Shown here: piece after piece, positions 1 to 20,629 of the stretch
Layout of the letters: every line of letters begins with the position of its first letter
How positions within the stretch are numbered: position 1 is the first letter of the stretch
Source of the DNA: Chrysomallon squamiferum
Lineage: Eukaryota; Mollusca; Gastropoda; Neomphalida; Peltospiridae
Assembly (NCBI GenBank): GCA_012295275.1
Contig: CM022677.1
Coordinates: forward strand, 25,621,768 to 25,651,767
Direction of reading: 5' to 3'
Length of the DNA stretch: 30,000 nucleotides
Program-made: the position numbers and the translations under genes
The notes under the pieces: generated by a model
The model's input: only the letters and a program-made list of their open reading frames with translations
Database searches by the model: none
What the model was told of the DNA's origin: nothing

Positions 1-911
1 ATAGACTAATACTAGCTTTTTATGGTAGCAAAAGGTGGTTATTTCCATCAGGTTTCAGTTCTGTAACATAAAGAATACTTTAAGAATGCTTAGATGGGTA
101 CACACATTTTTTGTATGTGTTACATTGCATATAGAAGATATATGTAAAGATGTGTAAGTATGTATGAGATAGAGTAATGTGTTTATGATATTTAGTGATG
201 TATGTGTGAGATATAGCAATCTATATATGAGATATAGCAATGTATGTATGTATAAGATACAGTGATGTGTGTATGAAATATACTGAGTTATGTATGGAAT
301 AATGTTAACAAATATGAAACCTAAAACATTTGGAGTTTATTTCATTACACAGAAACAGCTAAAACAATAACATCTGCCATCCGTTTGTGGTTTTTGTATT
401 CTCTGTGTATAAAATATACTGACAGATGTTTGAGATCTATTGATGTGTGTGAGATACACTGTATGTAAAATATGTTTGTTATCATATATATGAGAACTTT
501 GATGTATGAGAAATATATTTATGGATGTGCAAATTGTATTTTTGTGTGTGTGATGTATGTTATTGATGTGTGTGTAGGAGATATATTGATAAATTTGTGA
601 CATATTGATGTATCTATCAGAGGCATTGATGGTGTATGAGATATAATGATGTATGTATGATGTGATATTAATGGATGCATGAGATATAGTAATGTATGTA
701 CGAGACGTATGTAATAAGACATCCATTACTACATTTATAATTTGTATTGTGTTGTTTTTGTATGTATGTGTGTGTGTGTTTGGGTATGTGTGTTTGTGTG
801 TACGTGTGTGTAAATAAGTTGAGGTGTGTATATTTATTACTGTATATTAAAATATACACTTCAATATATATTTATTCTATTTTATTTTATTTTTTCTGTT
901 TTTTCTTACAG
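1..911. repeat. Aconitase intron (partial) with degenerate GT/AT-rich tandem repeat
   Basis: The upstream intron of the aconitase gene. From about 120 to 720 it is a degraded tandem array whose units, roughly 20-30 bases, share cores such as GAGATATA and GATGTATGTAT. A TG-rich run follows at about 760-815, then a T-rich tract and TTACAG acceptor ending at 911. No coding exon could be found here. The reading frames open on both strands (Thr/Ser/His/Ile-rich on the minus strand) are by-products of the repeat. Confidence 0.7.
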
Positions 912-11349
<10,438 letters not shown>

Positions 11350-11739
11350 ATTTAAAAAAAAACAAAAACATGAGACCTCAAACTTATAGTAACAATCACA
11401 CAGGACTTATTTAGGGCTTGGAGTCTTTTTTATATACGTAAATATTTCATCCATGTTTGTGAAATAAAAATGCAGTTCATGTATGTGGGGAAATTTGAAA
11501 TAGAAAGTGTACTTGGTGTATGTGGAAAAATAAAATAAAAGTTCTGTTGATAAATGTGGAAAATTAAAATACGTTTTAAAATTAAGAGAAAAGAGAAATG
11601 GCTTCTGATTATTATTAATCATGTGCTGAAACTAATGTAAATTTTTAAATTAATTAATTCAAAAAAATTTAATATAATAATGTTGTGTGATCATTTCTTT
11701 TATGTTAAATTTCTGTAAAATAATCTGGACTGAGAATTT

Positions 11740-11749
11740 AATAAATAAA
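11740..11749 (+). terminator. Candidate proximal poly(A) signal of aconitase gene
   Basis: Two overlapping AATAAA hexamers, with a T- and GT-rich stretch (TTTTTGCTGTTG, then GTGGTG) 30-55 bases downstream. They lie about 390 bases after the stop codon. AATAAA is frequent by chance in this AT-rich sequence, so this is only a reasonable candidate. Confidence 0.45.
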
Positions 11750-12620
11750 AATTAAATTTTAATTAAAGATTTCTATTTTTGCTGTTGTAAGAATGTGGTG
11801 AGAGAAATCTGTGACATATTACTTCTTGGATAAGATCAAAACTTATTTGTGTGTTAAAGAAATAAAAAAACTTTTTATGAAATTTAAATTATAAAGTATT
11901 TTCAGGTTTTGTTTTGGTAATAGCATTAAATACAGTACGAATAAATATACATTAAAAAAACTAAAAAAAAAAAATATTAAAATTAAAAATATACCCAAGA
12001 CACAATGATTGAATATGTAAAATTTAAAATAAAATCATTTTTAGGTCAAATTCAGAAGGCTTTATTTTTAATTTTTTTTTTTTTTTTTTTTTTTTTGGTT
12101 GGGGTGTTAAATACTAAAGAATAATGAGATAAATTGAAACAACTTTTACAAAGTATTATCATACATAACATCAGTGACATAATTTTGGATTAATGTTTCA
12201 TGTTTTACACAATCACATTGTGTTAGATTTGTTACCAATTTCAAAATGTTATCACAAAAATCATTTTCTTTAAAGTTTTTACATTCTGTTGTTTTTGTTG
12301 TCTTTTTGATTTTAAAAATAAAAATGGTTTATAGGTTAAACAGGCACACATTAAATATTTAAAAGCACTAATTTTGTTTCAAATTCATTTAAAAATTTAA
12401 TTAGAAGCTTTTTGTAAATAAATTACTTTTTAATTATTTTTATTATTATTACTGTTGTTTTTGCATTTTTTATCCTGTTTTTTAAATAATTGTTCAAGCT
12501 TTCATCTTGATTTGTTTAGCTAAAATTGTGCTGAAATGTTAAACAAGAAAGTAATGTGCTATTTATAATTTATATTTTTGTAAGAAAAGTGTACTGAAAT
12601 TAAAGAGAAATGTATAAATC

Positions 12621-12651
<31 letters not shown>

Positions 12652-12971
12652 ATAATATTATTATTATTAAATATTAATATTATTTATATTATCATTTCAT
12701 TTTTATTTTTTTTTTTTTTCTAACAACGTTTACCATAGCATAATGTGCTTAAGTGTCAACCAAATGTCTTGATCTCTTTCTTCAACTATGAGTTTATCCT
12801 TATACACAGTCTTGCTAATGTGTCTACCCCTTTTTATACTTTCCTTTCCGTGTATATTTGTTGTTTTGAAATCATTATAAAATATTGGGTTCATTACTTC
12901 TTTGTTTGCCTTTGTTTTTTTATTTTTTATTTTGTTTTAATCTTCTTTGGCAGGGAGAAAGGGTGTTGGTT

Positions 12972-13003
<32 letters not shown>

Positions 13004-13767
13004 TCTTTATTGTGTCACCAACTATTTTTAGAATATGAAAATTGATGTACCTGGGCATTATTTGTGAATTTGATTTCTATTAATTATCGAGTCAATTCTG
13101 AGATAATAAAATAAAAAAAAATAAAAGGAATGTTACTTGTACTTTTTTTTTTTTTTTTTTTTTTTTTTATTCAGAAGTTTTTCTGATAAAAAAAAAAATA
13201 TTATTTTTAAAACATTTTATAACACACATCATTATAAAATTAATATTGTATAATAAATTATAGTTTTGTAATCCTGTTCTAGTTTTGTAAATTCCAGAGA
13301 GTTATGTTTTCTTTACTAACTCTCCTATTTTATGAAAGCATAAAAAAAAAATCTTGTTCAGCATAAAAGAGTATTTTACTATTGAGCTTCATCTTTCTGT
13401 CTTTTCTTCACTAATGAATGTTTATAATTTAAATGTAGTAATAATAAAATATTGCTTTATTTTGTAAACTTTTGTGTGGAAGTGTGACATTAATAAAAAT
13501 GTATTCATTATCCATTTTTATTAGTACTATGTTAGTTTCATTTAGTGGCAGTAGTAATGAAGTAGTAATATTACTATTATGATTATTATTACCAATTTGG
13601 TGAAGGGGATTAATTAAAAATAATATTTCACTTTGTATCAATGAAACAAAACGCACACTTATAATTTTTTTTGTTAATTATTTTTTTCTTTCTTCTTTTC
13701 TTTTTTTTTTTTTTTTTTTTTTTTTATTACTATCATTTTTTAACATTTATATTTATTTACTCACTGA

Positions 13768-13829
<62 letters not shown>

Positions 13830-14756
13830 CATCATCATTATTATTATTATAACAGTTCAACACTTTTTCATTTTAGTTCCTTAATCAATACCATTACAGT
13901 ATGACTAATTAACAAAAGTCAAAATATTTATGTATAGCTATACTAACCTAAATCCAGACTGTAACTTTGATCCAAGTCTTATTTATTAATCTGCCACCAG
14001 CTTCAGTGAAAGTTTACAAAATGTGATTACTGCTGTAGTTGTATAATGTAAGAAATAATTCATGTTGCAGTTTTGAGAACTTTGTAGATTGTGTTTTTTT
14101 TATTTCACAGTTTATGTGTTGCTAGGTGCTTCATCTGGCAATTCAGCTAAGCTTATATAAGTCTGAAATAAATAAATAAATTTTATAAATATATATATAT
14201 AATAAAATATGTCTAATTAAAAGTTTAAATGAAAGAATGTTACTAGTTTCTGATCCTTCTGAAAAGTAAGACCTGAAAAAAACTTCATCGAAACTAAAAT
14301 AAAATTGAAATTTTGTGTTTTTTGAGAAACCTGATATCTGCAATGAGAAGAAAAACAAAATAAACACTTATTTTTATTTTTATTTATTTTTATTTTTGTT
14401 TTTATTATTATTTTTTTTTTATTTCTTTCCTTTTTATCAAATGGGTCTCATTTTTGTCTGTACTGTATTCGTCAAAATTTGTTTTATTTGAATAAGCTGA
14501 GAACAAATAACTACTGGTTAAAAATATATTTTAAAAATGATTTGCTAGTATTTATAAGATAATTATCAATTATGTTATGACAGTTAAAAGTAAAAAACAA
14601 AAAAATATAGAAAGAACATTGTGAAATTTAAGAACTGTATTTATAAAATAGAAAATAGATTTTTAAGATGTTTACATCATGTCCCAATTTTTTAGAATTA
14701 TTTTGTACTTGGTAAATTTGTTAACTGAAAATTTAATAAAAAAATATGTACTGGAT

Positions 14757-14762
14757 AATAAA
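14757..14762 (+). terminator. Candidate distal poly(A) signal of aconitase gene
   Basis: AATAAA followed within 20-60 bases by a strongly GT/T-rich element (TGTTGTTTCTTTC, TGTTTGTTC, TTTGTTGTT), the best-looking signal plus downstream element between the two genes. Use would give a 3' UTR of about 3.4 kb. Confidence 0.4.
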
Positions 14763-15109
14763 CTGTAAACAAATAATACTGTTGTTTCTTTCATGTTTGT
14801 TCTTTTTTTGTTGTTATTATTATATGTTTAATATAGTTACTTTAATTGTTTATATATATATATATATATATGAGAGAAGGGGGGTAGAGTAATTAACAAA
14901 ACCGGTGTAATACAAGAGTTAAAGGAAAAAAAAAAAAGGGGGGAAAGGTCATATTTTTAGCCCAAAATTCATTTATCTTTACAACAGCAACATTAATAAT
15001 TTTAACAGCTTCATTTGTAGTTGGTTCACTTGGACTAATAAAGAAAGGTAAAACAAATATAAAAACATTCGTGCTGATAAGATATAAACAATTTTATAAA
15101 TCTAGTTTA

Positions 15110-15270
15110 ATTTCGTTTATATCCGAAATCATTATATTGTCCGTTCCTTACTTTTGGTCCAGTTCGATTTTTACAGCGACTTCTCGCAAACCATTTCCGG
15201 TAGAACTGAAACGAGAGTTTGACTGTACCGCAAGAAGCGAGAGAAAAACTGTACACAAGCAACCCTCAAA
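15110..15270 (+). promoter_or_regulatory. Likely SEC11 promoter and 5' UTR
   Basis: The AT-rich spacer gives way to mixed sequence with CpGs just upstream of the SEC11 start. It includes CATTTCCGGTAG (TTCCGG at 15195-15200), which fits an ETS-type site, and no TATA box at a sensible distance. The context of the start codon is CTCAAAATGG, with A at -3 and G at +4, a good initiation context. Confidence 0.45.
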
Positions 15271-15330
15271 ATGGGAGGCCTTCTAGAATTAGAATTGTTC
15301 GACGATGTTCGGAGGATGAACAAAAGACAG
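15271..15330 (+). CDS. SEC11A: SEC11 exon 1
   Basis: Twenty codons, [20 protein letters not shown], ending in phase 0 at donor GTTAGG (15331), a somewhat weak donor. The exon boundary after MNKRQ is supported by exact continuation with [10 protein letters not shown] in exon 2. Confidence 0.93.
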
Positions 15331-16433
15331 GTTAGGTGCCAACAAATAAATTCAAAGCCGGCTGGCGGAAATGTTCTTTCACTTTTGAAAGATGTGCAAA
15401 AAAGTGTCTGTGTCGCGTGCTGTTCTAGGGTTCTAACAATTTTCCCATATGTCGTGTTAAGGATGACGTTGATAATATCATAATAATATATTAAAATAAA
15501 TAGCCTCTGATTGTGATTAAAAATTTACTGACATGTATTTAGATAAATCATTAATAAAAAAAAAAATTTAAAAAAAATTATATAGTAATTTTATTTTAAT
15601 TAATGGTTTACTTTTATTACATTTCCCGGTATTTTATTTTAATATGTGTAATGATAAAAAAAAAACCAAGTCATATCATGTTTAAAAATGGGTTGTATGA
15701 TTAAAATAATGTTGGTGTTATCTCTCTCTTTCGCATTTACAAACACACACACGCACGCACGCACACACACACACACTTAAAAATACATAAATATACATCA
15801 GGTGGCAGAAAAAGTTTGTGTTTTTTCTCAAGATGTGCAAAATGTAGTCGAACAACATTACATAGCGATCAGATGTTTTATTCTCCAGAATAGTGTGCAT
15901 ATATTTTTGAAATCTTTCTTCCAAATTGAATTAAAGCTTAAATATAACTCTCTTATAAAATTCTTTACATTTTGATGAGAAAAAGTTTTGAAGTGCTGAC
16001 TTGCATAGTTCCTTGACATGCAGACTTCTGTTGAGCAAGTTGTTGCCTGAGGACAAGACAAAGTAATAATCTGTTGTTGGTATGTCAGAAGAGTCTGGTG
16101 GAGGTAGTCTAGGGTAAAAGCTAATTTAGTAGTAGAAAAGCGAAATGCAGTCACACACTGACCTTCAGGAATACGATTAATGATACCTTTGTGATTAACT
16201 ATTACAAGATGCTTCTGGGTCACTTTGTGTTTGCGTTTCTCTACTGTAAACACCCGAATCAGACTATAGTCTGGAGGTGAATAATCTACAGAGTTTCAGT
16301 GATGTTGAGTTTGTTTATGAACTGTTTCTTACTTAAAGTTCAAGAAGTTATCAAACAAGAGTTTCAAAAACTGTACAAACATTTTTGGCCACCTGACATC
16401 TGTATCTGTTTATCTATATCTATTTTATCTATT

Positions 16434-16470
<37 letters not shown>

Positions 16471-18855
16471 ATTGAATCTTTTTATTTAGTGTGTGATGTA
16501 ATAATTATTTGCATTATCCAAACAACATACACAGATGCATGGTAATAAAATTTATTGTTATTTAATTCTAAATTAATGTACATCGTTGAGTTTTGATGAT
16601 TTAAAATTAATTCAGTTAAAATCACTGAGTTCACTGAGTGAAAGCAGGATACTCAAAAATTGAAGAACATTACACTGAGTTATTTAATAGATAGCACCAG
16701 TGGTACAATATGTTGTATTGGTACTTCATGTACTTACTTTACTGATGATACTAGCACCATTAGTATCCAAATGATACTTTTACTCTGGTACCAAACTAAC
16801 TATACTATGAATACTACATTTTTTTATCACATAATATTTGTTTTTAATGCTTTCTTTTCATTTTTCCCATCTATTTTTTAAACAACCTTTATTTTATAAA
16901 CTTTTATTTTATATTTATTTTATAAACTTTTATTTTATATTTATTTTATAAAATTTTTATTTCGTTTCTGTTTTATTTAATGAAATAACTGTCTGTTCAC
17001 AGCTGTACTATCAAGTACTCAATTTTGGGATGATCGTAGCCTCAGCACTGATGATATGGAAAGGTTTAATGGTTGTCACAGGAAGTGAGAGTCCCATAGT
17101 CGTCGTACTGAGGTAGGATTGTCTCCCTTGACAGAGAACTCTTTTTATAACTAAGATAACTAAAACAGATCATCAGATTTCAAGATTATGATACTTGCAA
17201 CTGCTCATAGCAGCCATTGTTAATTATATACTTATTTCTGTTCCATTGGTTCTATTTTTATTTTTTATTTTTTTTTTTTTCTGTTGTTGTTCATAGGACA
17301 TAATTGCAAAATTTCTGATAGTTGATGCTGAAAAAAAAAAAACCTACAGAAAACTGTTATGTTTTGATCTACAGATACAAATAATTTTCAATTTTTATTC
17401 AATTAATTATTTTTCCTATACTGCTATTTATTTTACGCACATTCCTCTTGCATTTATAACTGTTTCTTTCAAATTTAGATTTATTCTTTATCGTGATATT
17501 ACTTGCATATTTTTTTGGCTGCAGTTTTATTTAGTTTTCCTGTCGTGCTGTTTAATTTGCTGTTGTTACTGATGTTTTAAATGTCTGTTTTCTCCAGTGG
17601 AAGTATGGAGCCAGCATTTCATCGTGGAGATTTGCTGTTTCTCACAAATTACCGAGATGAACCCATCCGCGTGGGGGAAATTGTTGTTTTCAAGGTCGAA
17701 GGTCGCGACATACCAATAGTCCATCGTGTTCTGAAAGTCCATGAAAAGTAAGTTTTTAATCTGAGAATCTAGCTTGTTGTCTCTCTGGTTCTCTGTCTCT
17801 TTGTGAATGTATATCTCTCTCTCTCTCTGTGTATCTGTTGTTTTTCTTATATTTTCTTTTAATAAATTTGTGTTGTGATTTTTTTTTATTCTTTATTTTT
17901 TTTTTAAATTACCATTTTGAAACAGATTGTTACTTGTGTTTTGTAGGGGTCAGTGGAGATTTTCAGTTTTGTTTTTAAAATTATTTGTCTGTCTCACTTT
18001 GCCTGTGTGTATTTATATATCTATCTTTCTTTCTGTCTGTCTGTCTTTCTGTTGTTTATTTAGTTCTCTTTTTTATTATTATTATTCCATTACTGTTTTT
18101 AAAAAATAAAATTATTTTGCTTGAGTTAATAGAGTATTTCAGTTTTGTTTTACAGCTCATTTGCAATTTTTTTTTGCATTAACATTTAACTGTGTATCAA
18201 CTTTTAACTTCAAGGAACTTTTTTCTTTAACTATTTTTTTTTTATTATTTGATGTATTATAAATAATATTTTTAACTTACATTATTTATATATATTTCCT
18301 TTAAACTTTTTGTTATTTGATGTATTATAAATAATAATTTTTACTTACATTATTTATATACATTTCCTTTATACTTTTTGTTATTTGATGTATTATAAAT
18401 AATATATTTTACTTACATTATTTATATATATTTCCTTTATGTATATATTTTTTTCCATGTATTTCTTTTTGTTATTTCTTAATTTTATTCATTCATTTAT
18501 TCATTATTATATATATTTTTATTTATTTCTTTTTCTCAGAGCTAACGGTACAGTTAAATTCTTGACAAAGGGAGACAATAACAGTGTAGATGATCGTGGG
18601 TTGTACGCCCCTGGACAGCTGTGGTTGGAGAAGAAAGATGTTGTAGGAAGAGCTAGAGGGTGAGATATTTCTGTATTCTATTTTTAAACATTGTGTTGTC
18701 TTGGCAATGACCTTAGTTAAAGAATTTCCATTGGCTGAAAACCACATTTGTGTAGACAATTTGTATAGTTCATTGGCATAAAAAGTAAAATGTTGAGTAG
18801 TGACAGAATTTTGTGTTTGCTCTTTGGAAATGTATTCTGCTACTCTGTATGCATG

Positions 18856-18891
<36 letters not shown>

Positions 18892-20046
18892 GAGAGAGAG
18901 TGAAGATTATAAACATTTGTAGAATTCAGGAATATAATAATAAATAAAACAAAATATTTTGATGAATCATGACATTGGCAATTACAAATAGATGTTTAAA
19001 AAAAAAAAACTTTATAGATCATCTATAATAGAAAAGGATGATGATGATGATGATAATAAAATGTATGTCTGTTTCTCTCTGTCCATGTTTGTATGTAGAG
19101 AGACAGGTACATTTTTGACATCTGTAGAATTCAGGAATATAACAATAAGTGAAAAATTAACGATAAAATATGTTTATTGATCATTACATTAGCACTGAAA
19201 AATAAATATTAAAAATGAACTGATAATAATAATAAATATAATAAATATAATGAAATGTGAAGTATGGTAGTATAAGTAAAAATCTCACTTGCTCTTCCCA
19301 GTACTTTTATTTTTTACACAAGTTATTTTAATATTATTGTGTTTCAAATTATTACATCATGGCTAAATATTATATGTTAAACAAAACAGAAAAAAACCCA
19401 GTGTCTTCCACCTTCCTGGCCATAATCAATAATCAATAATCAGTTACTGTTGAAAAAAGATGTAGAAAAACCTCTATTGTTTGATTTTTGATTGTTGAAG
19501 TTTATTTCTTTTTTATTTTCAGTTTTGTTCCTTATGTAGGAATAGTAACTATACTCATGAACGACTATCCTAAATTTAAGGTGAGTTTGATCTCCATTTA
19601 GTACCATCATGCACACACATACACACACATACACATGCATGCATGCACACGTCTTGTATATTAAATTTGACAGTATTCAGATAAATTGTTTCGTTATTAC
19701 TATTAGTACAGTACGTTATCAATTTCTAAGAAAAGAAATGTTTTATTAATTATTGTTATTATTAGTTGCAGGAATAAAAAAATTTAACTCTTGTAGTCTT
19801 GTAACTAAGCCAAAAGTTTAAAAAAAAAAACAACATTATTATTGTTATTGTTGTTGTTGTATTTTATTATTTTATTGTTATTTATCTTTTTTTAAATCCT
19901 AAAATGTTTTGTTGTTATTGTTGTTGTATTTTATTATTGTACTGTTATTTATCTTTTTCTAAATTCTAAATTATTTCATTTATTTTTTTTTCCAGTATGC
20001 TATACTAGCATGCCTTGGCTTGTTCGTTCTAATACACCGCGAATGA
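15271..20046 (+). CDS. SEC11A: Signal peptidase complex catalytic subunit SEC11 (complete, 6 exons)
   Basis: Spliced product of 182 residues, highly similar to animal SEC11A/SEC11C (179 residues in human SEC11A). It is the serine protease subunit of the ER signal peptidase complex and removes signal peptides from secretory and membrane proteins. Residues 10-20 read [11 protein letters not shown]. One transmembrane segment spans about 24-44 ([13 protein letters not shown]). The catalytic Ser59 is in SGSMEPAF, His99 in IPIVHRVLK and Asp125 in SVDDRG, matching the Ser/His/Asp of the human enzyme. GDNN and [14 protein letters not shown] motifs follow, and the C-terminus is a hydrophobic helix ending HRE. 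All six exons are in consistent phase. The start gives [10 protein letters not shown] in place of the human MLSLDFL, so the first residues are the least certain. The A/C naming reflects vertebrate paralogues; an invertebrate usually has one gene. Span includes introns. Confidence 0.96.
15799..16395. mobile_element. 597-bp element with terminal inverted repeats, in SEC11 intron 1
   Basis: The left end CAGGTGGCAGAAAAAGTTTGTG and the reverse complement of the right end agree at 18 of 22 positions, with the outer CAGGTGGC perfect. ACAT flanks both ends (15795-15798 and 16396-16399), a possible 4-bp target-site duplication; a shorter 2-bp reading is also possible. The interior is more complex than the surrounding intron. 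A 131-codon open frame lies on the minus strand at 15858-16253, with no family I recognise. Best read as a non-autonomous DNA transposon or a deletion derivative; superfamily not assigned. Confidence 0.7.
16895..16975 (+). repeat. 26-bp tandem repeat ahead of SEC11 exon 2
   Basis: TATAAACTTTTATTTTATAT-type units start at 16895, 16921 and 16947, the last with a variant. The T-rich array is close enough to the exon 2 acceptor (17002) to add to its upstream pyrimidine-rich region. Confidence 0.85.
17003..17112 (+). CDS. SEC11A: SEC11 exon 2
   Basis: Encodes [36 protein letters not shown] and the first two bases of Ser57. Contains the membrane anchor. Acceptor GTTCACAG at 17002; donor GTAGGA at 17113; phase 2. 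Confidence 0.96.
17598..17747 (+). CDS. SEC11A: SEC11 exon 3 (catalytic Ser and His)
   Basis: Completes Ser57, then [36 protein letters not shown] and [12 protein letters not shown]. Carries nucleophile Ser59 and His99. Acceptor CTCCAG at 17597; donor GTAAGT at 17748. Confidence 0.97.
18245..18448 (+). repeat. 68-bp tandem repeat, three copies, SEC11 intron 3
   Basis: Units starting TTATTTGATGTATTATAAAT at 18245, 18313 and 18381, exactly 68 bases apart, each containing CTTACATTATTTATATA and ATTTCCTTTA. Copies differ at only a few positions, so the expansion looks recent. Confidence 0.95.
18540..18659 (+). CDS. SEC11A: SEC11 exon 4 (catalytic Asp)
   Basis: Encodes [20 protein letters not shown] then [19 protein letters not shown]. 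Asp125 in VDDRG is the third catalytic residue. Acceptor TTCTCAG at 18539; donor GTGAGA at 18660; the split Gly codon leads into exon 5. Confidence 0.96.
18892..19205 (+). repeat. Diverged direct duplication in SEC11 intron 4, offset 205 bp
   Basis: GTAGAATTCAGGAATATAA occurs at 18919 and 19124, set in longer similar stretches. Both follow a GAGAGA motif and ACATTT, and both are followed by A-rich sequence, GATGAATCATGACATT or TTGATCATTACATT, and AATAAAT-type ends. It looks like an old tandem duplication of about 205 bases. Confidence 0.75.
19523..19580 (+). CDS. SEC11A: SEC11 exon 5
   Basis: Encodes [19 protein letters not shown] after the split Gly. Acceptor ATTTTCAG at 19522; donor GTGAGT at 19581; phase 0. 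Confidence 0.96.
19996..20046 (+). CDS. SEC11A: SEC11 exon 6 (C-terminus)
   Basis: Encodes [16 protein letters not shown] and TGA, the typical SEC11 C-terminal hydrophobic helix and HRE end. Acceptor TTCCAG at 19995. Confidence 0.96.
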   Translation, partial: YAILACLGLFVLIHRE

Positions 20047-20508
20047 GAGAAGACGGAGAGAAAGTAGGAAAGGAGGAAATTGCCTTATCACATGTGTTTT
20101 AAAAATTGTTCATAATTTAAACTTCCATTGTTTGACAAGTATTACATTCATTTCAACAGTTTGGTCATTTCATGTTTTGATGTCCCTTGCTTGTTTTATT
20201 CAGGGGTTGGATTGGGGTTTTTTTTCAGTGTGTTAATATCATTAACATTTTTATTCAAATATTGTCAAGTTTTTAAAATTTCCCATTAGTATGAAGCGTT
20301 AAAGAATTAAAATAGTTTGAATTTATTTGATTTGATTTCTTAACCTTAAAAAAAATGTATATTTGTATTATTATTATTATTATTATCTTGTAGTTTTACC
20401 CACATTTTTTTTTCTTATTTTTTTTTCTTTTTCTTTTTATTTTTTTTTTTTTTTAAATCAGGAAAAATAAAAATTTGTTGTATATTTGCAGACATTATTT
20501 GAATTCTG

Positions 20509-20514
20509 AATAAA
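20509..20514 (+). terminator. Candidate proximal poly(A) signal of SEC11
   Basis: AATAAA 463 bases after the stop codon, with T/GT-containing sequence (TTTGTTACTTTCATTTTG) about 30 bases downstream. Confidence 0.5.
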
Positions 20515-20584
20515 GAAAGACATTTGATCATCAGAAGTAAAATTTGTTACTTTCATTTTGCATGTTTCTTCAATTTTTTCTATT

Positions 20585-20629
<45 letters not shown>

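Larger units (their letters stand above)
11350..14790 (+). other. Aconitase 3' UTR and AT-rich spacer
   Basis: No coding exon recognised. It holds several T homopolymers (about 12069-12096, 12621-12645, 13143-13168, 13703-13725), an ATT repeat at 13769-13850 and a TA repeat near 14189. A loose repeat of about 36-39 bases with TGTGGGGAAA/TGTGGAAAA cores lies at about 11448-11575. How much belongs to the 3' UTR depends on which poly(A) signal is used. Confidence 0.6.

Noticed and set aside
337-859. Minus-strand frames rich in His, Thr, Ser and Ile
   Set aside because: They come from the degenerate GT/AT repeat of the upstream aconitase intron and have no recognisable motif.
12745-13038. Plus-strand 97-codon frame in the spacer after aconitase
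   Set aside because: Phe/Leu-rich, runs through T homopolymers, and has no recognisable motif or splice context.
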